Assembly: GCA_965223585.1 (NCBI GenBank)
Contig: CBDCWW010000004.1
Location: forward strand, 178,009 to 242,008
Direction: 5' to 3'
DNA from: CBDCVN01 sp965223585
GTDB lineage: Bacteria > Deinococcota > Deinococci > Deinococcales > Trueperaceae
Length of the DNA: 64,000 bases
The translations under genes were made by a program, and so were the position numbers. This document shows positions 18,415-25,756 of the stretch, piece by piece (position 1 is the first letter of the stretch; each line of letters starts with the position of its first letter). The notes under the pieces were generated by a model that saw nothing but the letters and a program-made list of their open reading frames with translations, was not told where the DNA came from and made no database searches.

Positions 18415-18580
18415 ACTTACAAAAAAATATACTGTTTAGGAAAAGGTAAATCAGGGCAAGAAACATAAATATTTGAAGAAAGCTTACCTTGTAAAGCAAT
18501 CTTTTTACAAAAACTTGGATGGCTATACCAATTGGTAAGCTAATGGCACTAACAAATGTTATGATTAGGAGCTTGGTCAT
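18413..18580 (-). CDS. Small two-helix membrane protein in the CRISPR adaptation operon
   Basis: A 55-residue product beginning MTKLLIITFVSAISL. Two hydrophobic segments (about residues 3-22 and 34-52) are joined by a short basic loop (VKRLLYK), so it is probably a small integral membrane protein. The ATG at 18580 has GGAAAGG seven bases upstream, which I prefer over an in-frame ATG five codons earlier. It is the first gene after a strong promoter and an operator-like palindrome and precedes the RT gene. I know no family for it; a membrane role linked to adaptation or to cOA-triggered signalling is speculation. Confidence 0.45.
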   Translation of the reverse strand: MTKLLIITFVSAISLPIGIAIQVFVKRLLYKVSFLQIFMFLALIYLFLNSIFFCK

Positions 18581-18648
18581 AATTAGCCTTTCCAAAACTA
18601 AAAATAAGCTACGAGCCTATACTTGCTTATATCGAAAGTGGTTAAAGA

Positions 18649-18672
18649 TTAATTCGCATATACGCAAATTAA
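18649..18672. promoter_or_regulatory. Operator-like palindrome, copy 2
   Basis: A 24-bp near-palindrome with arms TTAATTCGC and GCAAATTAA; 20 of 24 positions are symmetric. It begins just downstream of the predicted transcription start of the promoter at 18682-18710, the classical position for a repressor site. Confidence 0.6.
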
Positions 18673-18681
18673 CTAAAATAA

Positions 18682-18710
18682 ATACTACATATTTATGCTT
18701 CTGTTGTCAA
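18682..18710 (-). promoter_or_regulatory. Promoter of the small membrane protein-RT-cas1-cas2 operon
   Basis: On the minus strand, TTGACA (18710-18705), 17 bp, and TAGTAT (18687-18682). The -35 is perfect and the -10 matches at four of six positions. Start of transcription would be near 18675, at the edge of the palindrome. Confidence 0.65.
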
Positions 18711-18734
18711 GAGTCTTAGAATTGATTTGATAAT

Positions 18735-19115
18735 TTAACGCTTATTCCTAGCAGAGTCACGTAAATCTTGCAACTTTAAAATCTCAGCCACTTCAAACTT
18801 AGGAGGTAATGCTCCCTCTACAGATTTTAACCTAATAATAGAAGGAAAGTATCCCATACGACCATGGAGTTCTGCTAATAATAAAGCTGTAATGATGTTG
18901 AAGCTAGGTAGATTTATAAGTAAGGGATCGGTTTGCCAAACTTTGCTGCTAAGCTTAATTGAAGCTATAAGTGCTTGGACTTGTTCTACGAAGGGTTTTT
19001 GTGAATCAAAGTAAGTAGGTACATCAATAATTTCATCTATAGGTTGTTGACAAAGCTCTGATATCTTTTTTTCTTGCTCTTTGGTTATAGGATGGGCAAA
19101 ATTGATGATTTTCAT
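18735..19115 (-). CDS. csx15: Csx15-like CRISPR ancillary protein
   Basis: A 126-residue protein opening MKIINFAHPITKEQEKKI, then IDVPTYFD, LPSFNIITALLLAELHGRMGYFPS and a C-terminal LRLKSVEG-type region (here IIRLKSVEGALPP). This order, with a Rossmann-like start and a central small-residue/helix motif, matches the Csx15 family found beside type III genes. Its biochemical role is uncertain; a function in handling cyclic oligoadenylate is a fair guess because of the CARF company. The ATG at 19115 overlaps the can2 stop (ATGA) and has AAGG upstream; a GTG nine codons earlier is less likely. Confidence 0.7.
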   Translation of the reverse strand: MKIINFAHPITKEQEKKISELCQQPIDEIIDVPTYFDSQKPFVEQVQALIASIKLSSKVWQTDPLLINLPSFNIITALLLAELHGRMGYFPSIIRLKSVEGALPPKFEVAEILKLQDLRDSARNKR

Positions 19116-20266
19116 GCAAAAGACCTTGTTTGGTTTATCCACTCACGTATTTTCTCGAGCAAGTCCTCAAGTTCTCCACTTTCAACAGTTGTAATGCCCA
19201 AAGTTTTTGCCCTTTCTAAATCGGCTTGTCTTATAGGTTGGTAACTCACTAACATTCCTTTAGTTGTAAGTCCTCCAAGACGCCTTAAACTATTAAGCTT
19301 ATTAAGTACCTCGTCAACTTTTTGCTGCTTCTTTTCTGTTTGAAAGTTTTCAGTTTTACACTCTATAAGGTGTAATGTATCCTTTGCTAGGAATATAACA
19401 TCTATCTCATTTTTGCTGTTGTCTGTACCTTTGTCCTTGAAAGGTTGTACTACTACCTGCATAGCTGAGTTTTGAATAACTCCCTCACTCTGTAATTTTA
19501 CAACTTTTGCAAAGAGGTGGTACTCTAACCAACCACCATTAACAAAAGCACGGCTATATTCACTGGAAAATTCGAGGTAGTGGTCCTCATAATTCAAGTG
19601 CTCCGCTTCAGCAAAAAGATTGATTAGTTCTCGAAGCTCTTTAGAATCCCTTACTATTGGTTCACTAGTAAGATCACCACCTTTAGCACTAAAAGCTAGG
19701 CGGTTCAACTCCCTTAATGCATTTTGGTATTGCTCTACCTTATTAGTGATTTGCTCACTAATTTCTCTATCCTTTTTGTTAACAGGATCTTGCTCTAAGG
19801 ATTGTACAGAAAATCCATAGGCATTGAGCAATATCTCTACAGTTAACTTAGGGTTAAGAGTTAAGCTATCTTTCTGATTTTGTGGATGATATAGCCATAG
19901 GACTTTATTATCTCTAACACTGAGATAGTAAACTGGCAAATTGTTACTATAAAATACAAAATAAGCTGCCATTGCCATAATCTTTGTTCCACCCGTAGCA
20001 TTAAGGCATATGTCATTGGGGTATGCTTTTACTAGTTCCTCTATGCGCTCTTGAATATTTTCTATATCCCAAGCATCATCAATAGGCCAAAACTCAGTTT
20101 TTATATTTTTAGATAGTAATACATCCTTTAACCACTCAGCCCCCTGTTTCATGCTGGGCGTGATAAGCATAATAACCTTTTTAGGTCGGAAAGCGCTGTC
20201 TAGCATTGGTGTAAGATTTGGAGTAGCTTGGCCAGATATTAAGCAAAGATGCGTGGATATAGGCAT
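19112..20266 (-). CDS. can2: CARF-nuclease effector of the Can2/Card1 type
   Basis: A 384-residue protein. Residues 1-150 form a CARF domain with LCLISGQATPNL at the nucleotide loop and LNATGGTKIMAMAAY, the signature that binds cyclic oligoadenylate. The C-terminal part is a PD-(D/E)XK nuclease: GGWLEYHLF (Glu), NEIDVIFLA (Asp) and LHLIECKT (Glu-x-Lys). This is the DUF1887 architecture of Can2/Card1, activated by cA4 to cut nucleic acids during type III responses. All active-site residues are present. It overlaps csx15 and follows the membrane pair, so all belong to one output block driven by Cas10. Confidence 0.88.
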   Translation of the reverse strand: MPISTHLCLISGQATPNLTPMLDSAFRPKKVIMLITPSMKQGAEWLKDVLLSKNIKTEFWPIDDAWDIENIQERIEELVKAYPNDICLNATGGTKIMAMAAYFVFYSNNLPVYYLSVRDNKVLWLYHPQNQKDSLTLNPKLTVEILLNAYGFSVQSLEQDPVNKKDREISEQITNKVEQYQNALRELNRLAFSAKGGDLTSEPIVRDSKELRELINLFAEAEHLNYEDHYLEFSSEYSRAFVNGGWLEYHLFAKVVKLQSEGVIQNSAMQVVVQPFKDKGTDNSKNEIDVIFLAKDTLHLIECKTENFQTEKKQQKVDEVLNKLNSLRRLGGLTTKGMLVSYQPIRQADLERAKTLGITTVESGELEDLLEKIREWINQTRSFA

Positions 20267-20290
20267 TAGGCAAGTTCCTTAGATTTGTAT

Positions 20291-20728
20291 TCAACTACCA
20301 TTACTATTTTCCTTAGAAGTACCTATGAGGGCATCAAAGTCAAATTGATCATACTCTTGTTGAGTGCAGGGAATAGATATTTCATAATTGCTGTTTGCAA
20401 GCTGTGCTTTGCTTAAATCTTGAAAGAAAAGTTGGGTACTTAAATAGTTAATTCTAAAACGGCTGTTATCTTTAGTAGGCAACATGCCTATATAACCTAG
20501 CAGTTCTGCACGTGTTAACTCTTTTCTACGCATATCAACTGGTAGTGAAAAGTAATCACCGTTATCAGACTTAAGAGTAATTTTAACTTCTTTATTGAGT
20601 CTTTCTTGCTCGAGCTTCTGCTTTCTATTAATCTTGCTAGCCTCGAGCCAAGCGAATAAAGCAAAGGTAGCACTTAGCACACCTAGAATATTGGCTGTAT
20701 TACCTACCCAATTGAAAAACGCTTCCAC
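20291..20728 (-). CDS. Small membrane-anchored partner of the CARF membrane protein
   Basis: A 145-residue product with one N-terminal membrane helix (about residues 12-31), then a charged, helix-prone segment (ASKINRKQKLEQERLNKEV) and a soluble domain of about 90 residues that I do not recognise. The start is GTG preceded by AGGAG. It lies 9 bases after the membrane-CARF gene, so the two are translated together and may form one complex in the membrane. No catalytic motif is obvious. It might be the killing or structural subunit of a cOA-controlled membrane effector. Confidence 0.6.
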   Translation of the reverse strand: MEAFFNWVGNTANILGVLSATFALFAWLEASKINRKQKLEQERLNKEVKITLKSDNGDYFSLPVDMRRKELTRAELLGYIGMLPTKDNSRFRINYLSTQLFFQDLSKAQLANSNYEISIPCTQQEYDQFDFDALIGTSKENSNGS

Positions 20729-20737
20729 TTTTATCTC

Positions 20738-21601
20738 CTAATTTAGCTCGAGCATAGGATCAACATCTATAAGAACTGGTCGTATAGTTCCATCTGACAA
20801 TGGTTCTCCTTGCCAATCACGCACAGAATCCATATACTGCATTTTCCTATTAGGAGCCGTACAAGCCATAGCTAGTGCTACACTCATCATCTTGTTTCCA
20901 CCAGTAATGTCAGCGATCATCACTTTATCTTTAAAGCCACTGTTATTAAAAATCTCTTCTGCCTTGATAAATAATCCCTCATAATCTCTAGAGGGTATAC
21001 AAAAACCCTCGAGATGAATATGTAATTTACCTGTATAAGTAACTTTTAGGTAAGCCTCGAGCAACTTGCCTGCTTCAAATGAACCTTGCCGATATACCTC
21101 TTTATCTTCATTACCCTTGAATGTTTCATCAGGAGTTGTAAAAAGCCATACGTCTCTAAGTTCTCCTGTTTTAAAATGATAAGCCACTGCTTCTAAGGCT
21201 GGGCGAAGATTAGAGTGTTGCAAATCAAGTTGTTGAAATGTTTCTTTAGTCAGGCCTTCTATAGGACTATTTAATATCGCCTTGGTATTTTGACTGATGG
21301 TTTCTTTGTCTAATTCTTTAGAAAAAGAGCTAAAGGGACTTAAGAGTATAATAAGACCTTTGGCTCCCTGTGGGCGTTGGGCTTTTACCACAAAGCTTCT
21401 ATTGCGAAGACTACGCTGGCGCAATTTTCTATCTATGAAATAGATTGTAACAATCATAAGAATGGAAATGGAAATGGCGATCCCTACTGGCAGTTCTACA
21501 AATACACGATCAAAAGTTGCAGATACAATGTAGCCTAGCAAAATCACTGGTGCAAGCAGTCTTTTCGTTAAAAACCTAGGTTTCCTTTTGAGGTTTGACA
21601 A
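20738..21601 (-). CDS. Membrane-bound CARF protein
   Basis: A 287-residue product with two N-terminal membrane helices (about residues 14-33 and 37-55), a basic linker (RKLRQRSLRNRS) and a C-terminal CARF-like Rossmann domain: KGLIILLSPF at the start and IADITGGNKMMSVALAMA as the ligand motif. It should sense cyclic oligoadenylate from Cas10 at the inner membrane. Known membrane CARF effectors such as Cam1 are organised similarly, but this one has a separate membrane partner gene directly after it, and I cannot match the pair to a named family. The start codon is TTG with AGGAG upstream. Confidence 0.75.
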   Translation of the reverse strand: MSNLKRKPRFLTKRLLAPVILLGYIVSATFDRVFVELPVGIAISISILMIVTIYFIDRKLRQRSLRNRSFVVKAQRPQGAKGLIILLSPFSSFSKELDKETISQNTKAILNSPIEGLTKETFQQLDLQHSNLRPALEAVAYHFKTGELRDVWLFTTPDETFKGNEDKEVYRQGSFEAGKLLEAYLKVTYTGKLHIHLEGFCIPSRDYEGLFIKAEEIFNNSGFKDKVMIADITGGNKMMSVALAMACTAPNRKMQYMDSVRDWQGEPLSDGTIRPVLIDVDPMLELN

Positions 21602-21670
21602 ATTTTTTCTCCTTAACGCTTATTCCAAAACAGAGTTTGGAGCAAGTAGTTTGAAAGCGCCAATATATTT

Positions 21671-22816
21671 TTAAGTCTCAGAGGCTTTTTGCTGTAACGT
21701 GCGTAAACGTAATACTAAATCACGCTGATTGGATTTAACTTTCTTATCATCAGGATTTTTATAGGGTTTGGAAAAGTGGTGAGCTACAAGCTCATCTAGT
21801 AATTGTACAGCTTCTGAATCAAGATTGGTTTCCAATGCTTCCAAATAACTATTAACATTACGTGCAAACAAATCTTTGTTGGCAAGAAGCTCACCATTAG
21901 CTAATTGCTTATAGATATCAGAACGGCCAGCCATCTCTTTATCCCAGTCAGCTTGTTTTTCTTTATCTTGGATTTCTTGCAATGTTTTTTTATATTGACT
22001 TAAGGCTTTCTCGTCTTTTTCAAAGCGACCATAACCTACAGCAGTCTTTGCCCCTGCTCCTATCCAAGTTAAAGCTTCCTCTAACCATTTAATAACCTTT
22101 TGACAATCTGCTTCACTTTTTTTGTTTCTTGGCAATACTCCAAATTGGAAATTAGCACCTTGGGCAACAACTAAAAAAGGAATAGGATTAGGGCTTAGAT
22201 AATCTGCAGGTGGAGTAATATTATTTCCCTGACTAGCATAATACTCTTGATAGTGTGGGGTCATAATATCAGCTTTAAGCTGAATAGCCCTAGTAGGCAA
22301 AGCATCAAGGAAGATAACAGAACCAATATGAGATGAGGTTACCTGCTTAGAATCTATATCACTAGTTTTAGGACCAAAAATTCGCATAATTTCTTTCTTA
22401 TAAGCTTCACCTTCAGAATCTTCACCCCAGTGCGTAGCAAAAGTTCTTACCATACCTTTCACAGAAGAGCCCGGTAAGTAGGGCACTCCCAAAGTATGGT
22501 GCCAAGCAAAACCATTTTCTATAGGATGTTCTAAGCCCAAACCAGTAACAAAAGGTGAATTAGTTTTAAAAAAGAGAGGGGTCTGCTTATTTGCCCTTAA
22601 TAATATAGCAGCACGCAAAGCCACTTCTTGCAAGCTTTTATTAGTTCCTACTGAACCTGTAACTTCTCTTAGCCATTTAGCTTTTCCTCCCTCACCAAGT
22701 CCATCATCCCAGTTATTCGACCAAGTATTGCAAAATTTGTTGTACCACAAACCAAGGTGAGCTAGCTCTGGCCTTCGTTTATGGTGCGTGTTTGAATTAT
22801 ATAGAGGCATACTCAT
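21671..22816 (-). CDS. cmr6: Cmr6
   Basis: A 381-residue RAMP subunit of the type III-B effector. The family features are GVPYLPGSSVKGMVR, the loop that binds crRNA, and the glycine-rich GAGAKTAVGYGRF near residue 250. Cmr6 caps the Cmr4 filament near the crRNA 3' part. The C-terminal 110 residues are a charged helical extension (TLQEIQDKEKQADWDKEMAG and on) longer than in many homologues. The ATG overlaps the cmr5 stop as ATGA, so translation is coupled. Confidence 0.92.
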   Translation of the reverse strand: MSMPLYNSNTHHKRRPELAHLGLWYNKFCNTWSNNWDDGLGEGGKAKWLREVTGSVGTNKSLQEVALRAAILLRANKQTPLFFKTNSPFVTGLGLEHPIENGFAWHHTLGVPYLPGSSVKGMVRTFATHWGEDSEGEAYKKEIMRIFGPKTSDIDSKQVTSSHIGSVIFLDALPTRAIQLKADIMTPHYQEYYASQGNNITPPADYLSPNPIPFLVVAQGANFQFGVLPRNKKSEADCQKVIKWLEEALTWIGAGAKTAVGYGRFEKDEKALSQYKKTLQEIQDKEKQADWDKEMAGRSDIYKQLANGELLANKDLFARNVNSYLEALETNLDSEAVQLLDELVAHHFSKPYKNPDDKKVKSNQRDLVLRLRTLQQKASET

Positions 22817-23238
22817 ACACTTACCTCTTCTACAACTTGATCACTTTGTTGGCTATCATCTCTTAGATAAGCATTAGCAAATTTCTTAAGCCACTCCAAA
22901 TAGGCTAGTGCCTCTGCCTGTGCTTTTAAGTAATGATCTTCGCCTTCAGTAGCGATGGCTCTTAAAAGATCTTGATGGCTGCTATAGGGAGCACCAGAGT
23001 AGTCATCCTTTTCATTGCACAGCCAACTAGAAAGATGGTTGTAAAGGAGACGGTGGGGATCTTGGCGATTGCCTTTTGCTGCTGCTAATAGCATTGCAGC
23101 AGCTTGACCTAAACCATTCATTAAGATAGTGGCAGGTAAAGATTGAACATAACTTTTGTACTTACCATAATCGCCCTTTGCTAGTAATTCTTCTGTCCTC
23201 ATTAAAGCATTAGCAGCACGTAACTGAGAAAGATTCAT
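22813..23238 (-). CDS. cmr5: Cmr5
   Basis: A 141-residue, mainly helical small subunit of the type III-B complex. MNLSQLRAANALM at the start and SLPATILMNGLGQAAAML in the middle are typical of Cmr5. Several copies stack along the Cmr4 backbone and contact target RNA. I chose the ATG at 23238 because it follows GGAGGGAAGC and overlaps the cmr4 stop as ATGA; the longer frame start at 23265 has no such support. Confidence 0.9.
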   Translation of the reverse strand: MNLSQLRAANALMRTEELLAKGDYGKYKSYVQSLPATILMNGLGQAAAMLLAAAKGNRQDPHRLLYNHLSSWLCNEKDDYSGAPYSSHQDLLRAIATEGEDHYLKAQAEALAYLEWLKKFANAYLRDDSQQSDQVVEEVSV

Positions 23239-24077
23239 GCTTCCCTCCATTGCAAAGCAAACCAACCTTGCCCTACTGTTTCGTTACCTCCTACTTGCAA
23301 GTAAGAGCTATTAGGGTACAAACCTTTAACAGATTGCATAGTGCCATTTTTATGCCAACGTTCAGCCCAGAGGGTGTACATTAGAGTATCAGGTGGTAAG
23401 GATTCCTCATACCAAAGGTTTTTACTAATTTTATTATCATCTAATTGGTTACGTGCTTGAATAGCTAAACCATTTGAAGTAAACCAAGCAAAATCTTTGT
23501 CGGATAGTATTACTAGTTGCTTACTAAGGCGTGCCTTTACTTCTTCATGAGTTATTAGCTGCTTTAGCTGCTCAATAAGTTGTTTGTCTAGCTCACCAGT
23601 AATAGTAAAAGTTCTTTCTTCAAGGTAAAGCTTATCTTGATTGCTTTCCTTATGAGTAATAGCCTTAGTTGAAGTATTATTCACTTCTTTATGGATAGAA
23701 AAATCAGCAGTAGGAAGTCCAGAGACTCGATGTAGATCACGTTTGTAACGTTCTAAAACATGTGGACAAGTAACCCATTTGTATGTATCATTTAGACTAC
23801 GTACAGGTAATAGCAATATACGTGCATCTGAAACTAGTAGATTGCCTGCGCCTTCCTGTTTGCCAAAGATACTATCTAAATTTATATTTTTTTGATTATC
23901 ATTTTCTTTTTGCTGCTCAGCATTGTCTTTAAGCGCTCCTTTTAGACTCGAACCAGCAATAAAAGGGTATTGTGTGGCAGCTTCTCGAGCTACTGGTAAG
24001 TCAATAGCATTTGCTGATTGACCGGTGCCAGTGTGAATAAATGTTTCTGCTAACATACCAATTAGATGACCATTCAT
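23235..24077 (-). CDS. cmr4: Cmr4 backbone subunit
   Basis: A 280-residue RAMP protein. After MNGHLIGMLAETFIHTGTG come IDLPVAREA, PFIAGSSLKGALKD (crRNA-binding glycine-rich stretch) and GGNETVGQGWF. In Cmr4 an aspartate near the thumb cleaves target RNA every six nucleotides; the candidate lies in the region around FGKQEGAGNLLVSDAR. It forms the filament along crRNA. The ATG at 24077 has AAGGAAA upstream; 17 codons further upstream are open but overlap cmr3. Confidence 0.92.
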   Translation of the reverse strand: MNGHLIGMLAETFIHTGTGQSANAIDLPVAREAATQYPFIAGSSLKGALKDNAEQQKENDNQKNINLDSIFGKQEGAGNLLVSDARILLLPVRSLNDTYKWVTCPHVLERYKRDLHRVSGLPTADFSIHKEVNNTSTKAITHKESNQDKLYLEERTFTITGELDKQLIEQLKQLITHEEVKARLSKQLVILSDKDFAWFTSNGLAIQARNQLDDNKISKNLWYEESLPPDTLMYTLWAERWHKNGTMQSVKGLYPNSSYLQVGGNETVGQGWFALQWREA

Positions 24078-24091
24078 ATTATTTTCCTTTC

Positions 24092-25756
24092 TTACCAAGT
24101 ACCTATAAGTACTTGACCATATCCCCATTCAGGGTAAAAACCAATGTGTTTGCCATTTTGATTAAGAATGTCTTCCTCTGAACTAATCTGCTCATCAGCT
24201 TCTAAAAACCATGTACTGCCAGCAGGCACAAATGGCTTTAGAGGCAGAGGTCCATGTTTTTGTGAATCCCAACCACCAATCAAAACAGGCTTGCCTACAC
24301 AGGCTGTAATGATTTCACCGGGTAGTTTAGCTGTCAATCCAGAATTATCACTAGTGTTTCCATTATCAACAAATGATCCTTTTGCCTTATGCCAATTAAA
24401 ATTATCTTTAGGCAAATATGCAGGGGTTATAAGAGTAATTGTATAAAGTATTTTTCCATTTTCTGTTGTGAGAGACTTGGTACTAGGCAAATTAAAACCA
24501 GCATCTACTTTCTGTATGGAAGCCATACGACTTTCTCCCCCTAATGTAACTAAGCCATCAATCTCCCAAGGTGATTCATTGTTTTTAGAAGCTATTTTAA
24601 TTCCTAAAGAAATATCATCATACAAACGTATATGTTGTGTTTGATATAAATCATTATCACCAGTAGTACGCTCTTTTTTCTTACGTTGAATACCTACTCT
24701 ATCTTCACTTTTCCAAAGTGGATATATAGTTAATTCACTATTTCCCTGCTCACCGTTTTTCTGCTCGTCATTTTCGGGTAAAACTACATAAAAGTCAAAA
24801 AAGTGTCATAGGAATTTTTATGCAAGGATTTCCTTCAAATTCACCTACAAATGGCTTCCTTTGTTATTTAGATAGAATTAATCATCATCTTTGATGATGT
24901 AACAAGATGGGCTATTTTGAGTCGCTGTAAACACAAAACGTTCCTAGTGCGTTTATGGTTATCTATTCTGTAAAGTTTAAATGGCGTCATCTTAGATGAT
25001 TATTATCTATAAAAACGCCTGACTAAACTAGACAATTATTGTTCAATAAAATTGAAATCGAGGTTTTCTTAAACACCAGATATTAGCTCTAAAATTTACT
25101 GTAAATTTTGGGGGTGAAAAATCAGTATAAATCCTTTACTATTCAAGCATTTACCCAAAAGCCTGTGACACTTTTACTACTTTTATGTAGTTTTACCCAT
25201 TTTCCTGTTTAATTTTCTGATAATTCTTTTGGTCAATAACTACTTCAGGTGTATCACCTTTTAGTAATTTGCTCATCTCAGTACTAGTAAGCCAACATTT
25301 CTCTAAACTTTTTAGACCTTTTACTGTAGACTCAGGTTCTGGGAAACGTACTTTTTCACCTATATCACACTGTAAAGTTTTCTCTGGTGAACTAGGTTTT
25401 AAACGTGTCAAGCCACTCCAAGCTTCTCCTTTTTTTGCTGGAGCCCTGCCTAAAAGAAGTAATGGCGCTGGGAAAAGTAATTCTTGATCTCTTAAAATAT
25501 AAGGACCTTGAAAGTTAAATTCACCAAGTGTTTGATGACTGCCAAGCATCTTATATAGATCGGTATTATCTGACCAATCTTGACTAATATCCCAGCCTTT
25601 AGCTTGAGCAAGAGCAGCTCTCATAGCACCAACAACAGTAGTAGGCGAAGGAGGGAAAGTACCCTCTACTTCCATTTGACCAGTTTCGCCTAAATTAAAG
25701 GGGCTGCCATCACGAAAAAATAATGTGTCAAAAGGTTTTAATTTATAACTGATCAT
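24092..25756 (-). pseudogene. cmr3: Cmr3, interrupted by a 423-bp MITE-like insertion
   Basis: The 5' part (25756-25199) encodes the Cmr3 N-terminus: MISYKLKPFDTLFFRDG, the characteristic FFRDGSPF loop that helps bind the crRNA tag, and PPSPTTVVGAMRAAL. The 3' part (24769-24092) starts NDEQKNGEQGNSELT, has the family's RVGIQRKKKERTT and QTQHIRLYDD, and ends YPEWGYGQVLIG. Removing the insert and one copy of the 6-bp duplication gives exactly 412 codons in frame (411 residues), normal for Cmr3. As it stands, a TAA in the insert's end stops the N-terminal piece at 186-187 residues. Without Cmr3 the crRNA 5' tag would not be held and the complex should not assemble normally, unless the two parts are made separately and join. 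Confidence 0.9.
24776..25198. mobile_element. MITE-like element in cmr3
   Basis: A 423-bp insert without a gene. The ends are inverted: the left starts GGGTAAAACTACATAAAAGT and the right, read inward, starts with the same 20 bases, and similarity goes on to about 35 bp (AAAAGTGTCAYAGG). It is flanked by direct copies of ATTTTC at 24770-24775 and 25199-25204. Size, terminal inverted repeats, target duplication and lack of coding capacity define a MITE moved by an unlinked transposase. No second copy was seen in this window. Confidence 0.85.

Noticed and set aside
24092..24625. Separate functional C-terminal Cmr3 protein
   Set aside because: The frame runs back to the insertion joint and the first Met lies well inside the domain; the split is due to the MITE. 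Expression of a fragment cannot be excluded but is not supported.
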